From: Clostridiales bacterium
GTDB lineage: Bacteria; Bacillota; Clostridia; Oscillospirales; Oscillospiraceae
Assembly: GCA_003150485.1 (NCBI GenBank)
Contig: QALX01000004.1
Coordinates: 17,908 to 81,907 of the forward strand
Length of the DNA stretch: 64,000 nucleotides
Direction: 5' to 3'
The notes under the pieces are model-generated. The model was given only the letters and a program-made list of their open reading frames with translations. It was not told the DNA's origin and did not search any database. The translations under genes were made by a program, and so were the position numbers. Of the stretch, positions 24,307 to 32,277 are shown piece by piece. How positions within the stretch are numbered: the first letter of the stretch is position 1; each line of letters begins with the position of its first letter.

Positions 24307-25092
24307 ATGGCATTCGCAATTCTGGAAACTAAGGGCGCAGTTGCTGTACTGACCGTCAACAACCCCAAGGCTCTGAATGCACTGAGCCCCGCTGTTCTGA
24401 CCGACATCGACGCTGCCATCGACAGCATTGATCTGGACACCGTCCGCTGCCTGATTATCACCGGCGCAGGCGACAAGAGCTTCGTCGCTGGCGCTGACAT
24501 CTCTGCAATGGTACATATGAGCAAAGAAGATGCCTGCGCATACAGCAAGATGGGCAACGACTTGTTCGTGAAGATTGAATCTCTGCCTATTCCCGTCATC
24601 GCTGCCATCAACGGCTTTGCACTGGGCGGCGGCTGCGAGCTGGCTATGAGCTGCGACATCCGTATCTGCGCTGACAATGCTATGTTCGGTCAGCCCGAAG
24701 TCCAGCTGGGCATCACCCCCGGTTACGGCGGTACGCAGCGTATGGCCCGTCTGGTTGGCGCCGGCATCGCAAAGGAAATGATCTACACCGCCAGAAATAT
24801 GAAGGCTGACGAAGCTCTGCGCATCGGTCTGGTTAACGCTGTTTATCCTCAGGCTGATCTGATGGCTGCAGCAGAGAAGCTGGCTGGCAAGATTGCTCGG
24901 AACGCTCCCATCGCTGTCCGTCTGTCCAAGAAGATGATTAACGAAGGTCTGGCTCTGCCCATCGCAGAGGCAGTGGCTATGGAATCCGCTCTGTTCGGCG
25001 GCAGCTTCGAGACCCATGACCAGGTGGAAGGCATGAGCTGCTTCCTGAGCAAGGAAAAGCCCAAGCCCAAGGCTGTCTTCACCAACAACTAA
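24307..25092 (+). CDS. crt: Short-chain enoyl-CoA hydratase (crotonase)
   Basis: Encodes 261 residues from the ATG at 24307 with TAGGAGGG upstream. It hydrates crotonyl-CoA reversibly to 3-hydroxybutyryl-CoA in the cytosolic butyrate pathway. Crotonase marks are clear: the oxyanion-hole region GAGDKSFVAGADI, then ALGGGCELAMSCD with the first catalytic Glu and GQPEVQLGITPGYGGTQR with the second. Codon use (GCT, CGT, GGC, CTG) is that of a highly expressed gene. It is first in the operon. A terminator-like hairpin and then a perfect palindrome separate it from hbd, so it may be made in excess of the later genes. Confidence 0.95.
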   Translation: MAFAILETKGAVAVLTVNNPKALNALSPAVLTDIDAAIDSIDLDTVRCLIITGAGDKSFVAGADISAMVHMSKEDACAYSKMGNDLFVKIESLPIPVIAAINGFALGGGCELAMSCDIRICADNAMFGQPEVQLGITPGYGGTQRMARLVGAGIAKEMIYTARNMKADEALRIGLVNAVYPQADLMAAAEKLAGKIARNAPIAVRLSKKMINEGLALPIAEAVAMESALFGGSFETHDQVEGMSCFLSKEKPKPKAVFTNN

Positions 25093-25118
25093 AATTTAGT
25101 TGCAATTTCTGTAGAGAC

Positions 25119-25160
25119 AAGACACGCTGAATAAACTCCTTTATTCCTGTCTTTTTCTTT
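25119..25160 (+). terminator. Partial terminator between crt and hbd
   Basis: AAGACA-cgct-GAATAAA pairs with TTTATTC-c-TGTCTT, then TTTCTTTT follows. The shape is that of an intrinsic terminator, yet hbd lies downstream with no clear promoter, so it probably acts as an attenuator or 3'-end stabiliser for crt mRNA. Confidence 0.6.
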
Positions 25161-25178
25161 TAAATTACCCCGCGCAAC

Positions 25179-25203
25179 TTACTTAAAACAACTTTTTAAG
25201 TAA
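25179..25203. repeat. Perfect 10-bp inverted repeat upstream of hbd
   Basis: TTACTTAAAA and TTTTAAGTAA flank CAACT. The repeat sits 26 bases before the hbd ATG and just before its ribosome binding site. It could be an operator or an mRNA-stabilising hairpin; sequence alone does not decide. Confidence 0.6.
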
Positions 25204-25228
25204 AAATTTATAACAGGAGGAACACAAA

Positions 25229-26062
25229 ATGAAAGTTGGCGTTATCGGCGCTGGTACCATGGGTGCTGGCATCTGCGAAGTATTCGCAAAAGCAGGTTGG
25301 GATGTCGCTATGACCGCTTCCAGCGCAGCTTCCGCTCAGAAGCATAAGGACAAGCTGGCCGCTGGCTATGCAAAGAAAGTCGCTAAGGGCAAGATGGCTC
25401 AGGAAAAGGCTGACGCTATCCTGGCAAAGATCATCCCTGGTGCTAAGGAAGACGTTTGCGGCGACTGCGACCTGATCGTGGAATGCTCCAAGGAAGATAT
25501 GGGCATGAAGAAGCAGGTCTTCACCGAACTGATGAGCATCGTCGGCCCCGACTGCATGTTCGCAACCAACACCTCTTCTCTGTCCATCACTGAGATTGCA
25601 AACACTCTGGATCGTCCCGTTATCGGCATGCATTTCTTCAACCCCGCTCCTGTCATGAAGCTGGTCGAAGTTATCGCCGCTGAGCAGACTCCTCAGGAAA
25701 TGGTCGACAAGATCGTCGCTATCTCCAAGGATCTGGGCAAGACTCCCGTCGTCGTTAAGGAAGCTGCCGGCTTCGTGGTCAACCGTATTCTGGTTCCGCT
25801 GATCAACGAAGGCGCTTTCGTTCTGTCCGAGGGCCTGGCTTCTGCTGAGGACATCGACATCGCTATGCAGCTGGGCGCTGGCCATCCCATGGGCCCCCTG
25901 CATCTGGCTGACCTGGTTGGTATCGACATCGCCCTGGCTGTCTGTGATGTTCTGTACAATGAATTCCAGGATTCCAAGTACCGTGCATGCCCCCTGCTGC
26001 GCAAGAAGGTCCGCGCTGGCAAGCTGGGCATCAAGACCGGCGAAGGTTTCTTCAAGTACTAA
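25229..26062 (+). CDS. hbd: 3-Hydroxybutyryl-CoA dehydrogenase
   Basis: Encodes 277 residues, close to the usual 280. It reduces acetoacetyl-CoA to 3-hydroxybutyryl-CoA with NAD(P)H. The dinucleotide fold begins VGVIGAGTMGAG (GxGxxG at residues 7-12). The catalytic region shows TNTSSLSITEIA, GMHFFNPAPVMKLVEVI with the active His and Asn, and the C-terminal helical domain has GHPMGPLHLADLVGID. GGAGG lies before the ATG. It is the second butyrate gene and shares the strong GCT/CGT codon preference of the operon. Cofactor specificity (NADH or NADPH) cannot be read safely. Confidence 0.95.
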   Translation: MKVGVIGAGTMGAGICEVFAKAGWDVAMTASSAASAQKHKDKLAAGYAKKVAKGKMAQEKADAILAKIIPGAKEDVCGDCDLIVECSKEDMGMKKQVFTELMSIVGPDCMFATNTSSLSITEIANTLDRPVIGMHFFNPAPVMKLVEVIAAEQTPQEMVDKIVAISKDLGKTPVVVKEAAGFVVNRILVPLINEGAFVLSEGLASAEDIDIAMQLGAGHPMGPLHLADLVGIDIALAVCDVLYNEFQDSKYRACPLLRKKVRAGKLGIKTGEGFFKY

Positions 26063-26079
26063 TTCATCTCTGTTCTAAC

Positions 26080-26099
26080 AGGGGGGCCTTTTCCCCCCT
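26080..26099 (+). repeat. GC hairpin between hbd and bcd
   Basis: AGGGGGG pairs with CCCCCCT with a six-base loop. No T-run follows, so it is more likely an mRNA-stabilising or processing hairpin than a terminator. Confidence 0.55.
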
Positions 26100-26132
26100 C
26101 TTAGTTCAAAAATAAAGTAGGAGGATTCATAT

Positions 26133-27296
26133 ATGGACTTTAAATTGAGCAAAGAACATGAAATGGCTCGTAAACTGTACCAGGAATTCGCAACTAATGA
26201 GCTTGAGCCTCTGGCCGCTGAAATCGACGAAGAGGAACGTTTCCCTTGGGAGACTATTCCGAAGCTGGCTAAGGCTGGCATGATGGGCGTGCCGATCCCC
26301 AAAAAGTATGGCGGTTCCGGCGGCGATCATCTGATGTATTGCATCATGATCGAAGAGCTGGCTAAGAAGTGCGTCGCAACCAGCACCATCGTTGCCGCTC
26401 ACACCTCCCTGTGCATGGGCCCCATCATGGCTTTCGGCACCGAAGAGCAGAAGATGAAGTGGATCCCCGATCTGGCTTCTGGTCGTAAGATCGGCGCATT
26501 CGGTCTGACTGAACCCGGTGCCGGCACCGATGCTTCCGGTCAGCAGACTGTTGCTGTCAAGGACGGCGATGACTGGATTCTGAACGGCACCAAGTGCTTC
26601 ATCACCAACGGCGATACCGCCAGCACCTACACTGTTCTGGCTGTTACCGATCGTTCCAAGGGCTATAGAGGCATGACCATGTTCGTCGTCGAAGCTGGCA
26701 CCCCTGGCTTCTCTACCGGCGTACATGAGAAGAAGATGGGTATCCGCGCTTCCGCTACCAATGACCTGATCTTCGAAGATTGCCGTATTCCCGATGCCAA
26801 CCGTCTGGGCAAAGTAGGCCAGGGCTGGAAGGTCGTCATGCATACCCTCAACAGCGCCCGCGCTGGCGTTGCTGCTCAGGGTCTGGGTTGCGCTGAGGGC
26901 GCTCTGGCGTATGCTTCTCAGTACGTCAAAGAGCGTAAGCAGTTCGGCAAGCCTCTGTCCAAGTTCCAGAGAACTCAGTTCGAGATCGCTGATATGGCTA
27001 CCAACATCGAAGCTGGTAAGTATCTGGTTTACAAGGGCGCTTGGAAAGAAGACGCTACCGCTCGCGGCGATAACTCCCAGGCTGACTATGCTATGGATAC
27101 CGCTATGGCGAAGCTGTACTGTGGCCAGTTGGCCAATGACGTCGCTCGTCGTTGCTGCCACCTGTACGGCGGCTATGGTTACATCCGTGATTACCCTGCA
27201 GAGCGCTTCATGAGAGACGCTAAGATCATCGAGGTCTATGAGGGTACCAATGAAGCTCAGAGAATGGTTATTTCCGCCAACCTGGGCATCAAATAA
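26133..27296 (+). CDS. bcd: Butyryl-CoA dehydrogenase (acyl-CoA dehydrogenase family)
   Basis: Encodes 387 residues. This flavoenzyme reduces crotonyl-CoA to butyryl-CoA; with EtfAB it bifurcates electrons from NADH to crotonyl-CoA and ferredoxin, conserving energy. Acyl-CoA dehydrogenase marks are present: GAFGLTEPGAGTDASG, CFITNGDTAS, KMGIRASATNDLIFEDCRIP, GGYGYIRDYPAERFMRD and the catalytic Glu in EVYEGTNEAQRM near the C-terminus. The operon link to etfBA and crt/hbd supports the short-chain, butyrate-forming role over beta-oxidation. GTAGGAGG precedes the ATG. Confidence 0.95.
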   Translation: MDFKLSKEHEMARKLYQEFATNELEPLAAEIDEEERFPWETIPKLAKAGMMGVPIPKKYGGSGGDHLMYCIMIEELAKKCVATSTIVAAHTSLCMGPIMAFGTEEQKMKWIPDLASGRKIGAFGLTEPGAGTDASGQQTVAVKDGDDWILNGTKCFITNGDTASTYTVLAVTDRSKGYRGMTMFVVEAGTPGFSTGVHEKKMGIRASATNDLIFEDCRIPDANRLGKVGQGWKVVMHTLNSARAGVAAQGLGCAEGALAYASQYVKERKQFGKPLSKFQRTQFEIADMATNIEAGKYLVYKGAWKEDATARGDNSQADYAMDTAMAKLYCGQLANDVARRCCHLYGGYGYIRDYPAERFMRDAKIIEVYEGTNEAQRMVISANLGIK

Positions 27297-27315
27297 TCAA
27301 GGAGGTAAGTGAATA

Positions 27316-28116
27316 ATGAAAGCAATTGTTTGTGTAAAGCAGGTTCCGGATACCTCCGGCAAAGTTTCTGTTAACGATAACGGCACCCTGGACCGTGCGT
27401 CCATGGAAACTATTACTAACCCCGATGACCTGAACGCCCTGGAGGCTGCTCTGGCTCTGAAGGACGAAACTGGCTGTGAAGTCGTCGTTGTCACCATGGG
27501 TCCTCCCCCCGCAGAAAGCATGTTGCGTGAGTGCATCGCTCGCGGCGCTGACCGTTGCGTCCTGATCTCCGCCCGTGAGTTCGGTGGTTCCGACACCTTT
27601 GCAACTTCTCAGATCATCGCTGCCGGCGTCAACAAGGTTGGCGTAGGCCCCGAAGATATCGTTCTGTGCGGCCGTCAGGCTATTGACGGCGATACCGCTC
27701 AGGTCGGTCCCCAGATCGCTGAAAAGCTGGGTCTGCCCCAGATTTCCTATGCTGCTGACATCAAGGTTGAAGGCACCAAGGTTACCGTTAAGCGTATGCT
27801 GGAAGACGGCTTCATGATGATCGAAACTCAGACTCCTTGCCTGATCACCTGCATTAAGGAACTGAATGAGCCCCGTTACATGTCCATCGGTGGCATCGTT
27901 GATTGCTTCTCCAAGCCCATGGATGTTTATGATTACGAAGCTCTGAAAGAAGATCCCCTGATCGAACCGGATACCATTGGTCTGCAGGGCTCTCCCACCA
28001 ACATTCTGACTTCCTTCACGCCTCCTCAGAAGGGTGCTGGAAAGATGCTGGAAGGCAGCGATGCTAATACCTGTGCCGAGCTGGCTGGCATCCTGTTAAA
28101 GAAGCAGCTGATCTGA
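27316..28116 (+). CDS. etfB: Electron transfer flavoprotein beta subunit
   Basis: Encodes 266 residues. EtfB holds one FAD (in the bifurcating type, the electron-bifurcating FAD site is here) and forms a heterodimer with EtfA. The N-terminus MKAIVCVKQVPDTSGKVSVNDNGTLDR is typical of bifurcating clostridial EtfB, and CGRQAIDGDTAQVGPQIAEKLGLPQ is the conserved nucleotide region. It follows bcd by 19 bases with AAGGAGG upstream and leads etfA by 19 bases. Its partner Bcd is encoded immediately upstream, so assembly of a Bcd-EtfAB complex is expected. Confidence 0.96.
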   Translation: MKAIVCVKQVPDTSGKVSVNDNGTLDRASMETITNPDDLNALEAALALKDETGCEVVVVTMGPPPAESMLRECIARGADRCVLISAREFGGSDTFATSQIIAAGVNKVGVGPEDIVLCGRQAIDGDTAQVGPQIAEKLGLPQISYAADIKVEGTKVTVKRMLEDGFMMIETQTPCLITCIKELNEPRYMSIGGIVDCFSKPMDVYDYEALKEDPLIEPDTIGLQGSPTNILTSFTPPQKGAGKMLEGSDANTCAELAGILLKKQLI

Positions 28117-28135
28117 TAGAAAGGAGAACACACTA

Positions 28136-29275
28136 ATGGCTGAATATGATTTCAAAGACGTGGCCGCTTTCAAGGGCGTATGGGTATTCTGTGAACAGCG
28201 CGGTGGCGAAATTATGCCCACCGATGAAGAACTGATCTCTCGTGCTCGTATTCTGGCTGACGAACTGGGTGAAGAAGTTGTCGGTCTGACTCTGGGTGGC
28301 AAGGGCATCGCCGAAAAGGCAAAGGTCCTGGGCGGCTATGGCGCCGACAAGATCATTGCTTATGAGAGCGATCTGCTGGACGTCTACACCACTGACGCTT
28401 ACACCAAGGTTATCGTTGACTCCGTTAAGGAATTCAAGCCCTCCATCCTGCTGATTGGCGCTACCAACATCGGCCGTGACCTGGGTCCCCGTATTGCAGC
28501 TCGTCTGCATACCGGTCTGTGCGCTGACTGCACTCACCTGGACGTTGACACTGCTGGCTATCAGGACTTCCTGAGAGAAGTTTCTACTCTGCCTGAACCC
28601 CGCATCGTCGGCACCGACAAGGCTATGGTTATGGGCGAGATGCAGGATGTCTCCAAGGCTCTGAAGATGACCCGTCCCGCATTCGGCGGCCATCTGATGG
28701 CTACCATCATCTGCCCCCGTTTCCGTCCGCAGATGGCTACCTGCCGTCCTGGCGTTATGAAGAGAGCAGAATTCAACCAGGCTAAGGCTGACGCTTGCGT
28801 CGTTGAAACTCCCGCATTCGAACTGGCAGCATCTGACCTCGAAACCAAGGTTCTGTCCGTTGAAAAGGCTGCCAAGAAGCTGGTTGACCTGATCGGCGCT
28901 GATATCATCGTCTCTGTCGGCCGTGGCATCAGCAAGGACGTCGAAGGCGGCATCAAGCTGGCTGAAGAACTGGCTGAAGAGCTGGGCGGCGTTGTTGGTT
29001 CCTCCCGTGCAGTCGTTGACTCCGGCTGGATCAGCCCCGACCATCAGGTTGGTCAGACTGGTAAGACTGTCCATCCCAAGATGTATGTTGCTCTGGGCAT
29101 CTCCGGTGCTATCCAGCATCTGGCTGGCATGCAGGAATCCGAGTTCATCGTTGCTGTTAACAAGAACGAGTCCGCTCCTATCTTCGAAGTTGCTGACATC
29201 GGCATCTGCGGCGACCTGTTCAAGGTTGCTCCTCTGCTGCTGCAGGCAATTAAGGACACCAAGGCTGCAAAGTAA
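28136..29275 (+). CDS. etfA: Electron transfer flavoprotein alpha subunit
   Basis: Encodes 379 residues. EtfA binds the FAD that shuttles to Bcd. The N-terminal domain opens FKGVWVFCEQRGGEIMPTDEELISRAR, and the FAD-binding C-terminal domain contains VSVGRGISKDVEGG, GSSRAVVDSGWISPDHQVGQTGKTVHPKMYVALGISGAIQHLAGM and a terminal IFEVADIGICGDLFKV. No N-terminal 4Fe-4S ferredoxin domain, as found in some longer EtfA, is present. The gene closes the operon and is followed by a strong terminator. The operon lacks thl, bhbd paralogues and a CoA-transferase gene. Confidence 0.96.
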   Translation: MAEYDFKDVAAFKGVWVFCEQRGGEIMPTDEELISRARILADELGEEVVGLTLGGKGIAEKAKVLGGYGADKIIAYESDLLDVYTTDAYTKVIVDSVKEFKPSILLIGATNIGRDLGPRIAARLHTGLCADCTHLDVDTAGYQDFLREVSTLPEPRIVGTDKAMVMGEMQDVSKALKMTRPAFGGHLMATIICPRFRPQMATCRPGVMKRAEFNQAKADACVVETPAFELAASDLETKVLSVEKAAKKLVDLIGADIIVSVGRGISKDVEGGIKLAEELAEELGGVVGSSRAVVDSGWISPDHQVGQTGKTVHPKMYVALGISGAIQHLAGMQESEFIVAVNKNESAPIFEVADIGICGDLFKVAPLLLQAIKDTKAAK

Positions 29276-29309
29276 TTTCGTTCTACTTAATATTTGTCCC
29301 AAACTATTT

Positions 29310-29345
29310 AAGGACGTACCTGAAAAGGTACGTCCTTTTTATTTC
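29310..29345 (+). terminator. Terminator of the butyrate operon
   Basis: AAGGACGTACC pairs with GGTACGTCCTT around TGAAAA, followed by TTTATTT. Strong intrinsic terminator 35 bases past etfA. Confidence 0.95.
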
Positions 29346-29393
29346 TATCTCACTCCTGTTTCACATAGGATAAGCCTACGAGGAGTGAATCAA

Positions 29394-30803
29394 ATGAAAT
29401 CTACGTCGCTGCTGGGTTCCACGTTGCAATTGACGGCAGTTTCACTGCTATCACAATTGCTTTACTTTCTCTATCAGGTCGCGTTATCCAGGATGGTGGG
29501 AACCGAGGTGTTGGGGCTGATCCATATGGTTATGCCAGTGTACTACACGTTTCTCTCTTTTCTCACTTCCGGTTTTGCACTGGCAGTCTGTAAACTCTCC
29601 TCTGAGTACCAATCGAAAAACAATCACCAGGCTCTGGGACAGGTGGTCAGCCATACAACACAATTGTTTTCTTGCGGTTTTCTGCTCTTTGGCCTGTTGC
29701 TCTTACTGGGCTATCGGGTATTTGCAGAGCAATACTTCCAACAAGCGCCTCCGCTTCTCTTCTTGCTGGCCGTTCCTATGCTGCTTTTTTTCACTGCCCA
29801 GGAAATTTTCAATAAGCACTACTTTTATGGAACCAACAGTGTCCATATTCCCGCCGTCATTCAAATCACAGAACAACTGATCCGTATGGCGGCAGTTCTT
29901 CTTCTACTGCTGATTTTCCCTCAGACCTCGCCGTTGGATGCGGTGCTGCTGATTCTATTGGGCATGCTGGTCAGTGAAATTTACTCCTCACTTCACTTGA
30001 CCTATTTGCGGAAACAGCAGCCTGTTACGCTGCCCTTCCCCCTTTCCGCTGGGCAAAACGCCGGTCATATGAATCGCAACATCTTGCGCATCGCACTCCC
30101 CGTCTCCCTGACCACCTTTTTCTGCCAGTCTATTTCTACTTTAAACGCGGTTATCATTCCAAATTTGCTAGTGCGGTCAGGCCTGGAACAAACTGCCGCT
30201 CTCCAGCGCTATGGGATCCTATTCGGGATGACACTGCCTCTTTTAATGGTTCCCTTTTCATTGATCAATGCACTTTCTATTGTCTTACTTCCCTACCTGT
30301 CCCGCTGTCGGGTTTTGCAGCAGTGGAAACAGATCCTCAGCACACTGCGCGGCAGTTTTCTGGCTATTCTCCTTTTTGTCGCCCCTGCAACATTGGGCAT
30401 CGCTGCCTTTGGCACTCCACTGGGCCTTTTATGCTACGGTCAACCGGAGGTAGGTGCCTATATTCTGCCTTTGGCTGTCGGGGTCATCCTATCCGCCTTT
30501 GAGGTGGTATTGGAAACCGCCCTGAACGCCTACAACCGGCAGACAGCTAACGCCTGTATCACGCTGTTCGCCACTTTGCTTCAGGTTTACGTCACGTTGG
30601 CCTACACGATTTCACTGGGTCTGCGCGCCTATGTCACCGGCTTTGTCCTCGCTTCTGTTTTCGGCTGTCTGCTTCGCACCTTGCTCCTCTGGCGGCTGTT
30701 GATGAACTCAACTGTCATTGCTGGCCGGAAAGCCACTGCTTCCACTCTCCGAACCACTCCAAGCACTGGAAGCGAAACACATACCCCTCTTCCTCCCCAG
30801 TGA
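29394..30803 (+). CDS. SpoVB/MurJ-like polysaccharide flippase (MOP superfamily)
   Basis: Encodes 469 residues from the ATG at 29394, which has CGAGGAGTG upstream. About 12-14 transmembrane segments cover the whole protein. The opening STLLGSTLQ-like segment (STSLLGSTLQLTAVSLLSQLLYFLYQVALSRMVG) and ALAVCKLSSEYQSKN match the SpoVB branch of the MOP/MATE flippases, which handle lipid-linked cell-wall precursors, often for the spore cortex. It ends by overlapping the convergent spoIIR 3' end by 89 bases. Placement beside spoIIR supports a sporulation role, though a general cell-wall flippase (MurJ/YtgP-type) is also possible. Confidence 0.85.
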   Translation: MKSTSLLGSTLQLTAVSLLSQLLYFLYQVALSRMVGTEVLGLIHMVMPVYYTFLSFLTSGFALAVCKLSSEYQSKNNHQALGQVVSHTTQLFSCGFLLFGLLLLLGYRVFAEQYFQQAPPLLFLLAVPMLLFFTAQEIFNKHYFYGTNSVHIPAVIQITEQLIRMAAVLLLLLIFPQTSPLDAVLLILLGMLVSEIYSSLHLTYLRKQQPVTLPFPLSAGQNAGHMNRNILRIALPVSLTTFFCQSISTLNAVIIPNLLVRSGLEQTAALQRYGILFGMTLPLLMVPFSLINALSIVLLPYLSRCRVLQQWKQILSTLRGSFLAILLFVAPATLGIAAFGTPLGLLCYGQPEVGAYILPLAVGVILSAFEVVLETALNAYNRQTANACITLFATLLQVYVTLAYTISLGLRAYVTGFVLASVFGCLLRTLLLWRLLMNSTVIAGRKATASTLRTTPSTGSETHTPLPPQ

Positions 30804-31350
30804 GCAACGATACATCCTCCTCCGTCAATCCATCTTTGATCACTGTCTCTGAACGCTCCGACACAGCGCCAAAACTGAGGGGCGGGAACACCACGCACCA
30901 CCAATTATGTCCCTCTGCCGCTCCAATTTCCACTCTCAGCGCCTGATAGGAGCCGGCAGGCAAGGCAAAATCCTCATATTCTTTTGTGGGGAAATAGGTG
31001 GTTTCCAGCGTGACGGAAACTGGATAACGATAGCCCTCCCGGCCAACGGTCTCTGCTCCCGTATCCGCCAGCTCCTGAAGATGTGCCTCCAGGACATTTT
31101 TTGCCTGGGATACTGATGTACAATCCGCCAAATACCCGTCCGCCAACGCCAAAACAGAATCCCGCACCTCCAGTTTCAGGTCCTGATCCGCATCGGAATC
31201 AGAGTTTGCCAGCACATGGAGGCGCACTACCCGCGTTGCCAACTCAGTCTCCCGATACCCTGCCCAACTGGAGAGCAGCACGGTCGCCGCCAGACCCAAA
31301 AGAAGGGCCAGCTCCCACCGTTTCAGTCGTATCTCACCTGTTCTCCGCAT
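30715..31350 (-). CDS. spoIIR: Stage II sporulation protein R
   Basis: Encodes 211 residues from the ATG at 31350. SpoIIR is made in the forespore, exported, and triggers SpoIIGA to cleave pro-sigma-E in the mother cell. An N-terminal signal/anchor helix (LALLLGLAATVLLSSWAG) is followed by diagnostic family segments: RLHVLANSDSDADQDLKLEVRD, YPVSVTLETTYFPTKEYEDFALPAG and GHNWWCVVFPPLSFG. Earlier in-frame starts exist but only this ATG has GAGG upstream at a usable distance. That site is buried in a terminator hairpin (31337-31400). The 3' end overlaps the SpoVB-like gene. Its target protease spoIIGA lies at 42546-43409 in this window. Confidence 0.96.
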   Translation of the reverse strand: MRRTGEIRLKRWELALLLGLAATVLLSSWAGYRETELATRVVRLHVLANSDSDADQDLKLEVRDSVLALADGYLADCTSVSQAKNVLEAHLQELADTGAETVGREGYRYPVSVTLETTYFPTKEYEDFALPAGSYQALRVEIGAAEGHNWWCVVFPPLSFGAVSERSETVIKDGLTEEDVSLLTGEEEGYVFRFQCLEWFGEWKQWLSGQQ

Positions 31351-31400
31351 AAAAAACACCATCCTCTGTAACATGGCTACAGTATGGACGGTGTTTTTTT
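31337..31400 (-). terminator. ispE terminator overlapping the spoIIR start
   Basis: Minus strand AAAAAACACCGTCCAT, CTGTA, a short loop, then TTACAG, ATGG and TGTTTTTT form a long hairpin; the T-run reads directly into the spoIIR ATG. It ends ispE transcription and, in any read-through RNA, hides the spoIIR ribosome binding site. Confidence 0.8.
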
Positions 31401-31409
31401 TCTTTATAC
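31380..31409 (-). promoter_or_regulatory. Possible forespore-sigma promoter of spoIIR
   Basis: Minus strand GTATA (31409-31405), 18 bases, CATACTG (31386-31380). The pattern resembles forespore (sigma-F/G-type) promoters, nearer to sigma-G. Transcription would start inside the left arm of the terminator hairpin. Confidence 0.35.
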
Positions 31410-31413
31410 CGGT

Positions 31414-32277
31414 TTAGGCGGGTTCAGTCAGAAATACCTGACTGTAGGTAGCCTGGAGTGCTTCCACTGCCTTCTTTGCCTGGGCCTCATCGGTGAAGAT
31501 CCCGTAGACCATGGGACCGCTGCCAGACATCGCTGCGCCGGCAGCGCCGCAGTTCAGCATCGTCTCTTTAATGCCGGAAACAGCTGCCCGTTCCTCGTCG
31601 GTGAGCACCGTTTCAAACACGTTCTGCACCCGTTTGGCAACTGCCTCCACGTCTTCCCATTCCAGGGCAAGCATCACAGTAACCACATCCGTCTGAGGCT
31701 CCATCTCCTCGCTGCCAAAGCGCTGATACATCTCATGGCTGGACAGAGAGAAGTCCGGCTTGCAGAGGACAATCCAACCGGAAGAGAGGCCGGTCAGACG
31801 GCCGACTTCCTCTCCTCTGCCCTCGACCACACAGGTACCGCCGTAGACACAGAACGGCACGTCGGACCCCACATTGATTCCAATTTTGGCTAGCTCCGTG
31901 ACCGGAAGATTGGTTCCGTACAGCTTATCCAAGCCCCGCAATACGGCTGCCGCATCGCTGCTGCCGCCGCCGATGCCAGCTGCCACGGGAATGTTTTTCT
32001 CCAGGTGGATGGAGAGCCCACCCACTGCGGCGCCGGTCTTTTCCTCAAAGGCTCTGACTGCCGCAACCACAGTGTTGCTCTCGTCCAGGGGGACGGTGTC
32101 CACATTGGCCGTCACTTTAATGCCATCTTCCTCGGTCTTGGTCAGGGTCACCTGATCGCACAGCTCCACGGTCTGCATCACAGACTTGATGTCATGATAC
32201 CCATCCTCGCGAACGGCCAGCACATCCAGGGTCAGATTGATTTTGGCCTTGGCTTTCTCGGTTACTGTCGTCTTCAT
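31414..32277 (-). CDS. ispE: 4-diphosphocytidyl-2-C-methyl-D-erythritol kinase
   Basis: Encodes 287 residues. IspE phosphorylates CDP-ME at the 2-hydroxyl with ATP in the MEP route to isoprenoids. GHMP-kinase marks are clear: KAKINLTLDVLAVREDGYHDIKSVMQ at the N-terminus and the Gly/Ser-rich ATP loop PVAAGIGGGSSDAAAVLRGL near residue 90, plus AAMSGSGPMVYGIF near the C-terminus. Its start overlaps the DUF1015 stop by four bases (ATGA). It is followed by a terminator that runs into spoIIR. Confidence 0.97.
   Translation of the reverse strand: MKTTVTEKAKAKINLTLDVLAVREDGYHDIKSVMQTVELCDQVTLTKTEEDGIKVTANVDTVPLDESNTVVAAVRAFEEKTGAAVGGLSIHLEKNIPVAAGIGGGSSDAAAVLRGLDKLYGTNLPVTELAKIGINVGSDVPFCVYGGTCVVEGRGEEVGRLTGLSSGWIVLCKPDFSLSSHEMYQRFGSEEMEPQTDVVTVMLALEWEDVEAVAKRVQNVFETVLTDEERAAVSGIKETMLNCGAAGAAMSGSGPMVYGIFTDEAQAKKAVEALQATYSQVFLTEPA

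Noticed and set aside
26080..26099. Terminator between hbd and bcd
   Set aside because: Strong stem but no T-run after it and bcd follows closely, so it is listed as a hairpin only.
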